DNA of 20,876 nt from JANNVK01 sp031414415 (GTDB lineage: Bacteria > Acidobacteriota > Blastocatellia > Pyrinomonadales > Pyrinomonadaceae). Under the pieces are notes generated by a model. The model did no database searches. It worked only from the letters and a program-made list of their open reading frames with translations, and was not told where the DNA came from. Both the position numbers and the translations under genes were made by a program. Of the stretch, positions 15,278 through 20,876 are shown piece after piece (positions within the stretch are counted from its first letter, which is position 1; the number at the start of each line of letters is the position of its first letter). The stretch covers positions 1-20,876 of the forward strand of contig JANNVK010000138.1 of NCBI GenBank assembly GCA_031414415.1, read 5' to 3'.

Positions 15278-15529
15278 ACATTATGCTTGTCGCAAGTTAC
15301 ATGTTGACACTTGTAACTTGCATTGTGCCTGACAATTATTACAGGTTGACACTTGTAATTTGCATTATGCCAGACAATTATTACATGTTGACACTTGTAA
15401 TTTGCATTGTGCCAGACAATTGTTACATGTTGCCTTACTTAAGTTACATACTGCCTAATGTAAGTTACATACTGGCAGTTATAAGTTACAGGTGAGCAGT
15501 TAAAAGATGCAGATTGATTGTTGTAATTT
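15278..15529. repeat. 12 x 21-bp degenerate tandem array with 7-bp substructure
   Basis: From 15278 the sequence falls into twelve 21-base units without slips. They start ACAT, ACAG, GCAT or GCAG and mostly end AANTT or ATT. Units 2, 4 and 6 are nearly identical (ACATGTTGACACTTGTAAYT-like), and so are 3, 5 and 7, giving a 42-base higher-order period there. Within each unit a 7-base period can be seen (ACAGGTT, GTAACTT, GTAAGTT). It is not a CRISPR array, as no unit is a unique spacer. The reading frame across it (15283-15495) is only a translation of the repeat, with a hydrophobic 7-residue period. Confidence 0.85.
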
Positions 15530-15654
15530 TATTAAAGATTTCTAAACTATATAAATGACTGATTTTTTTGACCGCACGTTTTTTTTATGTAAATAATTAG
15601 ATGTTTAATTTGTTTAATAATCTGTTTTTTTAACAATAAAATAAGAGGTTGAGA
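15530..15654. other. AT-rich spacer before the peptidase-like gene
   Basis: Very AT-rich, with no open frame of note. Only the AAGAGG-type ribosome site at about 15643-15648 for the downstream gene is recognisable. A promoter for the peptidase-like gene is expected here, but none can be assigned. Confidence 0.5.
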
Positions 15655-16596
15655 ATGTTTAAAGACGATAAATCAAAAGCTCAGGCATTACATAAAAAAT
15701 TTGCTGGAGATCCGCACGGACTTGCTCAACATTTGATTACTATTTGTTTATTTCAAACAGAAGTTGTTTATGAAGTTTTTTTATTACTCGACAATTACAG
15801 CACATTAGATGTAGGTTGCCGATTTGTTAATGGTTGCGATATTCATTTGCTGGTTGAAACAAATAATGGTTTGTATTTGTGCAAAAAATTATATGAATGG
15901 TTGACAACAATAAAAGTTTCTTTGATTCAACCAACAGCGTGCGTTGGAAATGCTACCACTTTACTCATATTAAAAGCGGTTATTGACACCGCAAAACCTA
16001 ATAATAAAAAGAAAAAACTTAATCAATCGGCTAAAGCCTACAATGATGGATCAAGTGTCAGAGTTGAAATCAACGCAAGTGATTTAAAAGACGCACAAGT
16101 TTATAACGCAAATAAAAGCGGAATGATTGATGTCAGAGATTTCTCTAATCATCCGGCGGCAAAGTTTATTGTGGCTGATGAGCAAAATGTGCCGGAAGAA
16201 TTTCTTTCGACAAGAGCGGCGACAAGTTTATTCAATGTTGCACAAAATTATAGCGAAACTTATACGAGTGATTTAAAGTTAGTTTTTACAGCAGGTTCTG
16301 CGAGTAATGGTAAACCTGGAATGTGTGGAAGTGAGCCGTGTCACAAGAGTCATCAGCAGGGAAGTTGTGTTGATATTCGATATATGAGCGAGAGCGGAGC
16401 TGATATCAAGGGTGATTCAGCTTATTCATCTGCTGATATAAATCGGACTGTTTGGCTGATTAAGGCATTTGGAAAAGATGGGCTAACAAAAGTATTTACA
16501 GGCGATAACGCTCGATTTGGATTGCCAGATTCAACTCCTAAATCAAGAAGTGCTTTAGAAGTAGTCCACAGACATCATCTTCATTGTGGTTACTAA
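15655..16596 (+). CDS. zinc D,D-peptidase-like protein (M15/MepA-type) with unknown N-terminal domain
   Basis: A 313-residue protein. The C-terminal ~180 residues carry a zinc-peptidase pattern: CHKSHQQGSCVDIRYM with H233 and D240 (H-x6-D), and HRHHLHCGY at the very end with the HxH pair H308/H310. This is the ligand set of the M15 D-Ala-D-Ala and MepA murein endopeptidase group. The catalytic acid between them may be E302. The N-terminal 120 residues (QHLITICLFQTEVVYEVFLL and so on) are of unknown type and have no signal peptide, odd for a wall enzyme unless it is delivered by phage-like lysis or another secretion route. I chose the ATG at 15655 with AGAGG at 15644-15648; a TTG two codons upstream is the alternative. 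Confidence 0.7.
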   Translation: MFKDDKSKAQALHKKFAGDPHGLAQHLITICLFQTEVVYEVFLLLDNYSTLDVGCRFVNGCDIHLLVETNNGLYLCKKLYEWLTTIKVSLIQPTACVGNATTLLILKAVIDTAKPNNKKKKLNQSAKAYNDGSSVRVEINASDLKDAQVYNANKSGMIDVRDFSNHPAAKFIVADEQNVPEEFLSTRAATSLFNVAQNYSETYTSDLKLVFTAGSASNGKPGMCGSEPCHKSHQQGSCVDIRYMSESGADIKGDSAYSSADINRTVWLIKAFGKDGLTKVFTGDNARFGLPDSTPKSRSALEVVHRHHLHCGY

Positions 16597-16616
16597 AATA
16601 GCTGGAGAAAAAGGTT

Positions 16617-17204
16617 ATGAAACGTTTAGTATGTTTAAGTTCATTGTTTTTGCTAATACTTTTGGCGTGCAAAGATAATAACTCACAAGTTGAGCAGCAG
16701 GTAAACTCACAAATAATAGTTCAAAAACCAACAATAGACTCTGAAAAGTTAGCTGATAATAAATTATCACCGACCGCTGTTCAAAATTGCCTTCCAAAAG
16801 TAAAAATTGATGAACCAATTGACTTTGATTTGACAGTAAATCCTTTTTATTTGCGGCTAGATTTTGATAGTAATAAAAAAATTGATTATGCAATTAGAAT
16901 TATTGGGAAAGTGTCCAAAAACGAAGGACTTCTAATTTGTCTTGATGGCGAAACTCCTTACGTATTTGGAAAATTAGCTAAATCAAAGCTGCCTCTGACC
17001 GACATCGAAGGAGACAACTTTTTAATGGATAACTGGGATGTTGTGACAAAAGAAGAAATAAAATCAGCTCCGACATATTCACCAAATGGCAAAAAAAAAG
17101 AAGGAGCGAACGCCAAAGGAGAAGCTCTTGTGTTAGCTTTTCCGGTTGACGGCGTGCAGTATATCTATTGGGACGGCAAAACATTTCGATCTTTTGGAGA
17201 GTAA
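16617..17204 (+). CDS. putative lipoprotein
   Basis: A 195-residue protein with a type II signal peptide: MKRLVC, a hydrophobic stretch, then the lipobox LLAC with C18, followed by a polar Ser/Gln/Asn-rich linker. The mature domain includes LRLDFDSNKKIDYAIRI (about 82-98), similar to short calcium-binding or FG-GAP-like DxDxNxxxD repeats, and ends in a strand-rich part (GVQYIYWDGKTFRSFGE). Function unknown. It starts 20 bases after the peptidase-like gene, so the two are probably co-transcribed. It might act as an envelope partner or protector for that enzyme (inference). Confidence 0.75.
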   Translation: MKRLVCLSSLFLLILLACKDNNSQVEQQVNSQIIVQKPTIDSEKLADNKLSPTAVQNCLPKVKIDEPIDFDLTVNPFYLRLDFDSNKKIDYAIRIIGKVSKNEGLLICLDGETPYVFGKLAKSKLPLTDIEGDNFLMDNWDVVTKEEIKSAPTYSPNGKKKEGANAKGEALVLAFPVDGVQYIYWDGKTFRSFGE

Positions 17205-17310
17205 AAACTGTAAACTTTTAGAGAGTAAAGACTCAAAATAAAACAGCCGGATTTTGTTTGGATGTTAACAATAAATATTTAATAAGCTAATAACTGATTG
17301 CAATTTGATA

Positions 17311-17784
17311 ATGATCCTTAAAGATGAATTTTTCATGCAAGTCGCACTTGATGCCGCACGCATCGCTGCCGAGAACGATGAAGTTCCGATTGGGGCTTGT
17401 ATTATTGACGAAAACGGAAATATTTTAGCGGTTTCGGGTAATAGAACGCGGACTGATTGTGACCCGACGGCTCATGCGGAAATTGTTGTTTTGCGTGAGG
17501 CGGCAAAAAAAATCGGGAATTATCGGTTGACTGAATGTAGTCTTTATACGACCATAGAACCTTGTTCGATGTGTGCCGGTGCGTTAGTTCAAGCACGTGT
17601 AAAGCGTCTAATTTATGGCTCGGTTGATGAAAGATTTGGAGCTGTTGAAAGCGTTTTTGAGATTTGCACATCGAGTTCTTTGAATCATCAATTGGAAATA
17701 GTTTCTGGCATTCTCAAAGATGAATGTCGAGATTTATTAAGTAATTTTTTTAGAATGAAGCGATTCGAGAGAAAGAATCTTTAA
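17311..17784 (+). CDS. tadA: tRNA-specific adenosine deaminase
   Basis: A 157-residue zinc enzyme that deaminates A34 to inosine in tRNA-Arg(ACG), so that one tRNA can read several codons. Zinc and catalytic motifs are complete: HAE (H55, proton-shuttle E57) and PCSMC (C85, C88), with EVPIGACIID near the start. The C-terminal FFRMKR helix is typical of TadA and argues against other cytidine/deoxycytidylate deaminases. I chose the ATG at 17311 over the TTG at 17305. Serine tRNA genes follow directly. Confidence 0.95.
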   Translation: MILKDEFFMQVALDAARIAAENDEVPIGACIIDENGNILAVSGNRTRTDCDPTAHAEIVVLREAAKKIGNYRLTECSLYTTIEPCSMCAGALVQARVKRLIYGSVDERFGAVESVFEICTSSSLNHQLEIVSGILKDECRDLLSNFFRMKRFERKNL

Positions 17785-17819
17785 TTTCATCCTTCATCCT
17801 TCAAAATTTATCCTTATTC

Positions 17820-17909
17820 GGAGAGGTCGCATAGTGGCTTAGTGCACCAGTCTCGAAAACTGGAGTACCTTTACGGGTACCGTGGGTTCAAATCCCACCC
17901 TCTCCGCCA
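17820..17909 (+). tRNA. tRNA-Ser(CGA)
   Basis: Class II tRNA with a long variable arm. The acceptor arms GGAGAGG (17820-17826) and CCTCTCC (17899-17905) pair fully, followed by discriminator G and an encoded CCA (17907-17909). The anticodon stem CCAGT/ACTGG encloses loop CTCGAAA with anticodon CGA, which reads TCG. The T-arm is GTGGG-TTCAAAT-CCCAC. The variable arm (AGTACCTTTACGGGTACC) can form a hairpin, as expected for serine. Confidence 0.97.
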
Positions 17910-17912
17910 TTC

Positions 17913-18050
17913 GATTTTGGATTTTAGATTTTGGATTTTGGATTGAAGAGAATTTACTTCGTAAACTATTTAACATTTGATGTGACATTACAGATTTATG
18001 GCGTGATTTTGGTTTTCTAATCCAAAATCCGCAATCAAAAATCTAAAATG
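17913..18050. repeat. 138-bp element with inverted heptamer-array ends (GATTTTG / CAAAATC)
   Basis: The left arm has five 7-base units (GATTTTG, GATTTTA, GATTTTG, GATTTTG, GATTGAA; 17913-17947). The right arm is their reverse complement in 7-base register (CAAAATC, CGCAATC, AAAAATC, TAAAATG; 18023-18050). About 72 bases of AT-rich core lie between. The element fills the whole spacer between the two tRNA-Ser genes. Confidence 0.85.
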
Positions 18051-18055
18051 TATTT

Positions 18056-18144
18056 GGAAGGGTGCAAGAGCGGTTGAATTGGCAGCATTGGAAATGCTGT
18101 GAACCTGTTAAAGGGTTCCGTGGGTTCGAATCCCACCCTTTCCG
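18056..18144 (+). tRNA. tRNA-Ser(GGA)
   Basis: Class II serine tRNA. Acceptor GGAAGGG (18056-18062) pairs with CCTTTCC (18137-18143) with one G-U pair; discriminator is G18144. The anticodon stem CAGCA/TGCTG encloses loop TTGGAAA with anticodon GGA, which reads TCC and TCT. The T-arm is GTGGG-TTCGAAT-CCCAC. Unlike the upstream serine tRNA, CCA is not encoded and must be added after transcription. Confidence 0.96.
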
Positions 18145-18149
18145 TTTTT

Positions 18150-18290
18150 AAAGTAAAAAGTAAAAAGGCAAAAGTAAAAAATAAGCCGCTTTGATCTTTA
18201 TTTAGTTCTGTGAATCGCTGAAAATATAATAGTTGATTGGTTATAAAGTATCTTTATACTTTTGCCTTTTTACTTTTTACTTTTTACTTT
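18150..18290. repeat. 141-bp element with inverted heptamer-array ends (AAAGTAA / TTACTTT)
   Basis: The left arm (18150-18184) reads AAAGTAA, AAAGTAA, AAAGGCA, AAAGTAA, AAAATAA. The right arm (about 18256-18290) is its reverse complement, again with the GCC variant unit in place. The ~71-base core has no open frame. It fills the spacer between tRNA-Ser(GGA) and the SRP RNA. Confidence 0.88.
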
Positions 18291-18300
18291 TCGCAAATAT

Positions 18301-18400
18301 GGCTTCAGGCTCCACACAACGTTTGTATTGTGAACTCCGCTAGGCTGGGAACAGAGCAACGGTAACAGTTTCAGCGTGTGTTGTGGTTAAGTCTGAAGCC
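18301..18400 (+). ncRNA. ffs: signal recognition particle RNA (4.5S type)
   Basis: About 100 bases closing with the perfect stem GGCTTCAG (18301-18308) and CTGAAGCC (18393-18400), giving the short hairpin form without an Alu domain. The conserved Ffh-binding tip is visible: GCTAGG, then CTG-GGAA-CAG with the GGAA tetraloop, then AGCAACGGTAAC as the asymmetric loop strand. Its place between a serine tRNA and dnaX is common in bacteria. It pairs with Ffh to target membrane proteins. Confidence 0.9.
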
Positions 18401-18411
18401 ACCAGTTTTTT

Positions 18412-18560
18412 AAGTAAAAAGTAAAAAGGTAAAAGTAAAAAGTAGAAGAACAAATTTCCTTCGGAAATATTGCCTAAAGACATTTAAAATAGTAGAAATA
18501 GATAAAGATCATAAACTTTTGCCTTTTTACTTTTGCCTTTTTACTTTTTACTTTTTACTT
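18412..18560. repeat. 149-bp element with inverted heptamer-array ends (AAAGTAA / TTACTTT)
   Basis: A second copy of the AAAGTAA-type design: the left arm is at about 18412-18446 (units AAAGTAA, AAAGGTA, AAAGTAA, AAAGTAG) and the right arm at about 18515-18560 is the reverse-complement array. The core is about 68 bases and differs from the core of the previous element. The right arm ends 6 bases before the dnaX ATG, so it forms most of the dnaX leader. Confidence 0.88.
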
Positions 18561-18566
18561 AAACCG

Positions 18567-20372
18567 ATGAGTTATCAAGTAATCGCCCGCAAATGGCGAC
18601 CGCAAACATTCGAAGAAGTCACCGGACAAGAAGCAATTACACATACTTTGTGTAACGCTCTTGAGTTCGACCGTTTGCATCACGCTTATATCTTTTCAGG
18701 TGCGAGAGGTGTCGGTAAAACAACAACTGCACGCCTTCTTGCCAAAGCCTTAAACTGCCACTCAAGCGATAAACCGACGACAATTCCATGTAACAATTGT
18801 GCTTCGTGTAAAGAAGTTATCGAAAGCCGTTCGATGGATGTTCTCGAGATAGATGCTGCTTCGCACACCGGAATCGACGATGTCCGCGACATAATTATTG
18901 AAAGTATCAATGTCAATCCGGCTCGCGATCGTTACAAAGTATTTATCATCGATGAAGTTCATCAACTCTCGAAAGCAGCTTTTAATGCACTACTCAAAAC
19001 ACTCGAAGAACCGCCGCCGCGGGTGTTGTTTATTATGGCGACGACCGAACTTCACAAAGTTCCGATCACAATTACATCTCGCTGTCAGGAATTTGAATTT
19101 CGCATAATTCCGCTGCAAAAAATCTATGACAGACTAAAACTTATTGCAGACACGGAAGGCGTTAAAATTGACGAAAAAGCTTTACGCGAAGTTGCACGTG
19201 CTGGCGAAGGTTCGATGAGAGATGCACAATCTGCGTTCGATCAAGTAATAAGTTTTTCGGGCGAAACCATTGTCACAGAAGATGTTACGAACGCACTCGG
19301 AATCGCCAGCACGGAAATATTAACAAAGATTGTCGTTGCAATTTCTGAGAAAAAAGCTGAAAAAGCCTTAAACGCAGTCGAAGAACTGACGCATCGCGGA
19401 CAAGATTTGCGAAACTTTTGTCGCGATTTACTTTCGCTTTTTCGCGATATGTTGGTTGCCAAAGCATCAAACTCGGCAACGCTACTCGATTCGGCAATTC
19501 TAAGTCGTGAAGATTTGTTGAAATTTGGCGAAACGTTTTCTGAAAGCGATTTAATTAGGTTTTTTAATTCGTTAAGCGACACCGAAACAAAACTCCGAAA
19601 CGCATCTTTGCCGAGATACATATTAGAAGTTGGACTCGTGAAACTGATCGAAATGCAGAGAGTTGTGCAGATTGAGAAGATTCTTGAAAGGCTTGCACAG
19701 TTAGAAAATAATGACTCAAACGAGTTACTTGCAGAAAAAAAAACTCTAAAAATCAATGAGACGAGTGAAACAAAACCTCAAGATGTTCCATTTCCTGTAA
19801 AATCTTCGCCAGTTGAATCTAAAGTTGAAAAAATAGAAGTTGAAGTTCCTAGATTTGAGATTGATGACAATTACCGATCATTCGATGATGAAGAGTTTGA
19901 GCCTGAAATTGAGGAAAAAATTGTTGAAGAGCCAACGCAGTCTAATATTCTTCAAAAAGCAAAAGCAGATTTTATGGCGAATATCACAGTTCGTCTGCCG
20001 CCAATATCTTCCGAAGATTTAGAACACGTTGAAGATTCAAAACTTGATGCAGCATTTGAAGAGCGTCTGATTCGTGAAGCTGAACCACTTTCGATAATCA
20101 AAAATGCTTCGCAAATTATTGCACAAGCCTTGTCGATAAACGGTGTTTCGGGTAACGGCGAAAAAGTTTCAGACTTTGCGATTGCAAAAACCACTGAAAA
20201 AATTAACTTTCAAATGCCTAATTTTAATACTGTCGAAATTTCAACAGTAATTCCAATCTTGCCCGAAAATCCTAGCGAAGAAGATTTGTGGAAGTTTGCA
20301 AATACTCATCCAGCAGTCAATCGGACTTTAAAAATCTTTCGTGGAAAAATTGTTAAAGTTGAAAAAATCTAA
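18567..20372 (+). CDS. dnaX: DNA polymerase III subunit tau (and probable gamma)
   Basis: A 601-residue clamp-loader ATPase that loads the sliding clamp and, as tau, couples polymerases and helicase. Visible motifs are Walker A GARGVGKT (45-52), a zinc module (C64, C75, C78, C81), Walker B IIDEVH (126-131) and the SRC sensor in ITSRCQEFEF. The region after ~380 is acidic and low in conservation, as in other tau tails. I chose the ATG at 18567 (MSYQVIARKWRP); the longer frame only translates the upstream repeat. No Shine-Dalgarno precedes the ATG. An A9 run at 19735-19743 (codons 390-393) leads to stops within six codons in both other frames, so a ~395-residue gamma form is likely. Confidence 0.97.
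   Translation: MSYQVIARKWRPQTFEEVTGQEAITHTLCNALEFDRLHHAYIFSGARGVGKTTTARLLAKALNCHSSDKPTTIPCNNCASCKEVIESRSMDVLEIDAASHTGIDDVRDIIIESINVNPARDRYKVFIIDEVHQLSKAAFNALLKTLEEPPPRVLFIMATTELHKVPITITSRCQEFEFRIIPLQKIYDRLKLIADTEGVKIDEKALREVARAGEGSMRDAQSAFDQVISFSGETIVTEDVTNALGIASTEILTKIVVAISEKKAEKALNAVEELTHRGQDLRNFCRDLLSLFRDMLVAKASNSATLLDSAILSREDLLKFGETFSESDLIRFFNSLSDTETKLRNASLPRYILEVGLVKLIEMQRVVQIEKILERLAQLENNDSNELLAEKKTLKINETSETKPQDVPFPVKSSPVESKVEKIEVEVPRFEIDDNYRSFDDEEFEPEIEEKIVEEPTQSNILQKAKADFMANITVRLPPISSEDLEHVEDSKLDAAFEERLIREAEPLSIIKNASQIIAQALSINGVSGNGEKVSDFAIAKTTEKINFQMPNFNTVEISTVIPILPENPSEEDLWKFANTHPAVNRTLKIFRGKIVKVEKI
19735..19743 (+). promoter_or_regulatory. A9 slippery run in dnaX
   Basis: Nine consecutive A residues fall in the codons GAA AAA AAA ACT, just after the conserved ATPase and lid domains. 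Slipping to one alternative frame gives CTC TAA at once, and to the other gives five codons and then TGA. Thermus dnaX makes gamma by transcriptional slippage on an A9 run, and E. coli uses ribosomal frameshifting. No strong downstream stem was seen, which favours transcriptional slippage here. Confidence 0.65.
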
Positions 20373-20460
20373 ATAAACGCGAACTTTACAGAAAGTCACG
20401 GCGTATAAATATTTTGGGCAAGTTGCTTGAGAATGTTTTTTGCGGAGGTAATTTATTATT

Positions 20461-20670
20461 ATGAGAAATCCTTTTATAGCTGGAATTTTAAGTTTTTTAC
20501 TACCAGGAATTGGGCAAATTTATAATGGCAGAATTTTTGTTGGAGTTATTTGGTTGCTTTTAACGGGCTTTTCGTGGATTGGTTCTGCCGGAACGCTCGG
20601 TTGGATTGTGCATATATTTGCGGGTTGGTGTGCATATAGTTTTGCGAAAGAGAATCCTGTTAGAAGTTAG
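20461..20670 (+). CDS. small TM2-like membrane protein
   Basis: A 69-residue protein with two hydrophobic helices. The first segment, AGILSFLLPGIGQIYNGR, is the pattern of TM2/DUF5683-like small membrane proteins (a hydrophobic helix ending PGxGQxYNG). The second is WLLLTGFSWIGSAGTLGWIV, followed by WCAYSFAKENP. It has GGAGG at 20444-20448, 12 bases before the ATG. Function unknown; related domains are found in small bacterial membrane proteins. It is followed by a strong terminator. Confidence 0.75.
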   Translation: MRNPFIAGILSFLLPGIGQIYNGRIFVGVIWLLLTGFSWIGSAGTLGWIVHIFAGWCAYSFAKENPVRS

Positions 20671-20701
20671 TTTTATTCATTCATAGTTCTCCTCTTATTT
20701 T

Positions 20702-20730
20702 GCCCGATGTTTCACGCATCGGGCTTTTTT
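20702..20730 (+). terminator. rho-independent terminator
   Basis: Perfect 8-bp stem GCCCGATG / CATCGGGC with a 7-base loop, followed directly by six T residues. It ends the transcript of the small membrane protein, and possibly dnaX, and separates it from psd. Confidence 0.93.
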
Positions 20731-20751
20731 GTGCTAGATTAGAAAGGATTC

Positions 20752-20876
20752 ATGGTCAAAGAAGGTTATCCATTTACAATTGTTCCAATTTTAATCGCAC
20801 TAATTTTTGTATTTTTACAATTCTGGGCGGTCGTTGCTGTCTTCGTCGCACTTGCGGCTTTTATGGCATATTTTTT
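20752..20876 (+). CDS. psd: phosphatidylserine decarboxylase, N-terminal part (cut by window end)
   Basis: Only the first 41 codons are visible. The start MVKEGYPFTIVPILIALIF followed by a second hydrophobic stretch (FWAVVAVFVALAAFMAY) is the typical N-terminus of the short Psd proenzyme family, whose members have two membrane helices before the catalytic domain. The enzyme would make phosphatidylethanolamine. AGAAAGGA lies just upstream of the ATG. The catalytic LGST-type autocleavage motif lies beyond the window, so the call rests on the N-terminus alone. Confidence 0.7.
   Translation, partial: MVKEGYPFTIVPILIALIFVFLQFWAVVAVFVALAAFMAYF

Noticed and set aside
15283..15495. A 70-residue frame with hydrophobic seven-residue repeats
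   Set aside because: It is the direct translation of the 21-bp tandem array, has no ribosome site, and its period follows the DNA repeat, so it is not called as a gene.
15278..15529. Possible CRISPR array
   Set aside because: All 21-base units resemble one another; there are no unique spacers alternating with a constant repeat, and no cas genes.
17190..17245. Short direct repeat GAGAGTAAA after the lipoprotein gene
   Set aside because: Two imperfect copies about 26 bases apart in an AT-rich spacer; too weak to call a feature or terminator.
18519..18566. Extended N-terminus of dnaX
   Set aside because: These 16 codons only translate the TTACTTT repeat arm; the family start MSYQVIARKWRP is at 18567.

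Overview
This window comes from an AT-rich, Gram-negative-type bacterium. Sec signal peptides, a lipoprotein, a murein-peptidase-like protein, a short single-domain SRP RNA and the gene mix are all compatible with Acidobacteriota (Blastocatellia-like). That placement is an impression from the proteins and is not certain.

Layout. Bases 1-520 are decayed DNA: a broken membrane-protein gene, then a mutated copy of the first ~95 bp of glyA. Bases 525-4502 form one co-directional string: an antitoxin-like small protein, a glycine-zipper protein overlapping a GGDEF/zinc-ribbon protein, intact glyA, and then a tightly coupled trio of Mrr-like nuclease, TIR-like membrane protein and secreted phospholipase A2-like protein. 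The housekeeping gene glyA is therefore sandwiched between accessory genes, and the duplicated glyA 5' end suggests that the upstream block was inserted there. A heptanucleotide array precedes a conserved hypothetical gene (4700-5425).

From 14316 down to 5481 everything lies on the minus strand. First is a three-gene operon: a C5-cytosine DNA methyltransferase, a large protein with two GHKL ATPase modules (Hsp90/MORC-like and histidine-kinase-like), and a receiver domain fused to a putative HEPN RNase. Next come a 56-residue DUF1016 N-terminal micro-ORF abutting a DinD-like gene, a DUF2270 membrane protein, a TFIIB-type zinc-ribbon protein, an esterase and an inositol monophosphatase.

On the plus strand from 14545 are an unknown two-repeat protein, a degenerate 12 x 21-bp array, a zinc D,D-peptidase-like protein and a lipoprotein. 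A housekeeping block follows: tadA, tRNA-Ser(CGA), tRNA-Ser(GGA), SRP RNA, dnaX (with an A9 slippery run where a short gamma form would end), a small membrane protein, a terminator and the start of psd.

Most interesting are two candidate defence modules, the methyltransferase/dual-ATPase/REC-HEPN operon and the nuclease/TIR/PLA2 trio. The GGDEF/glycine-zipper pair is a third possibility. Also notable is a family of ~140-150 bp non-coding elements whose ends are inverted short tandem repeats. Four are visible, and three of them fill the successive spacers of the tRNA-tRNA-SRP-dnaX block. All functional links between genes are inferred from domain content and spacing only.
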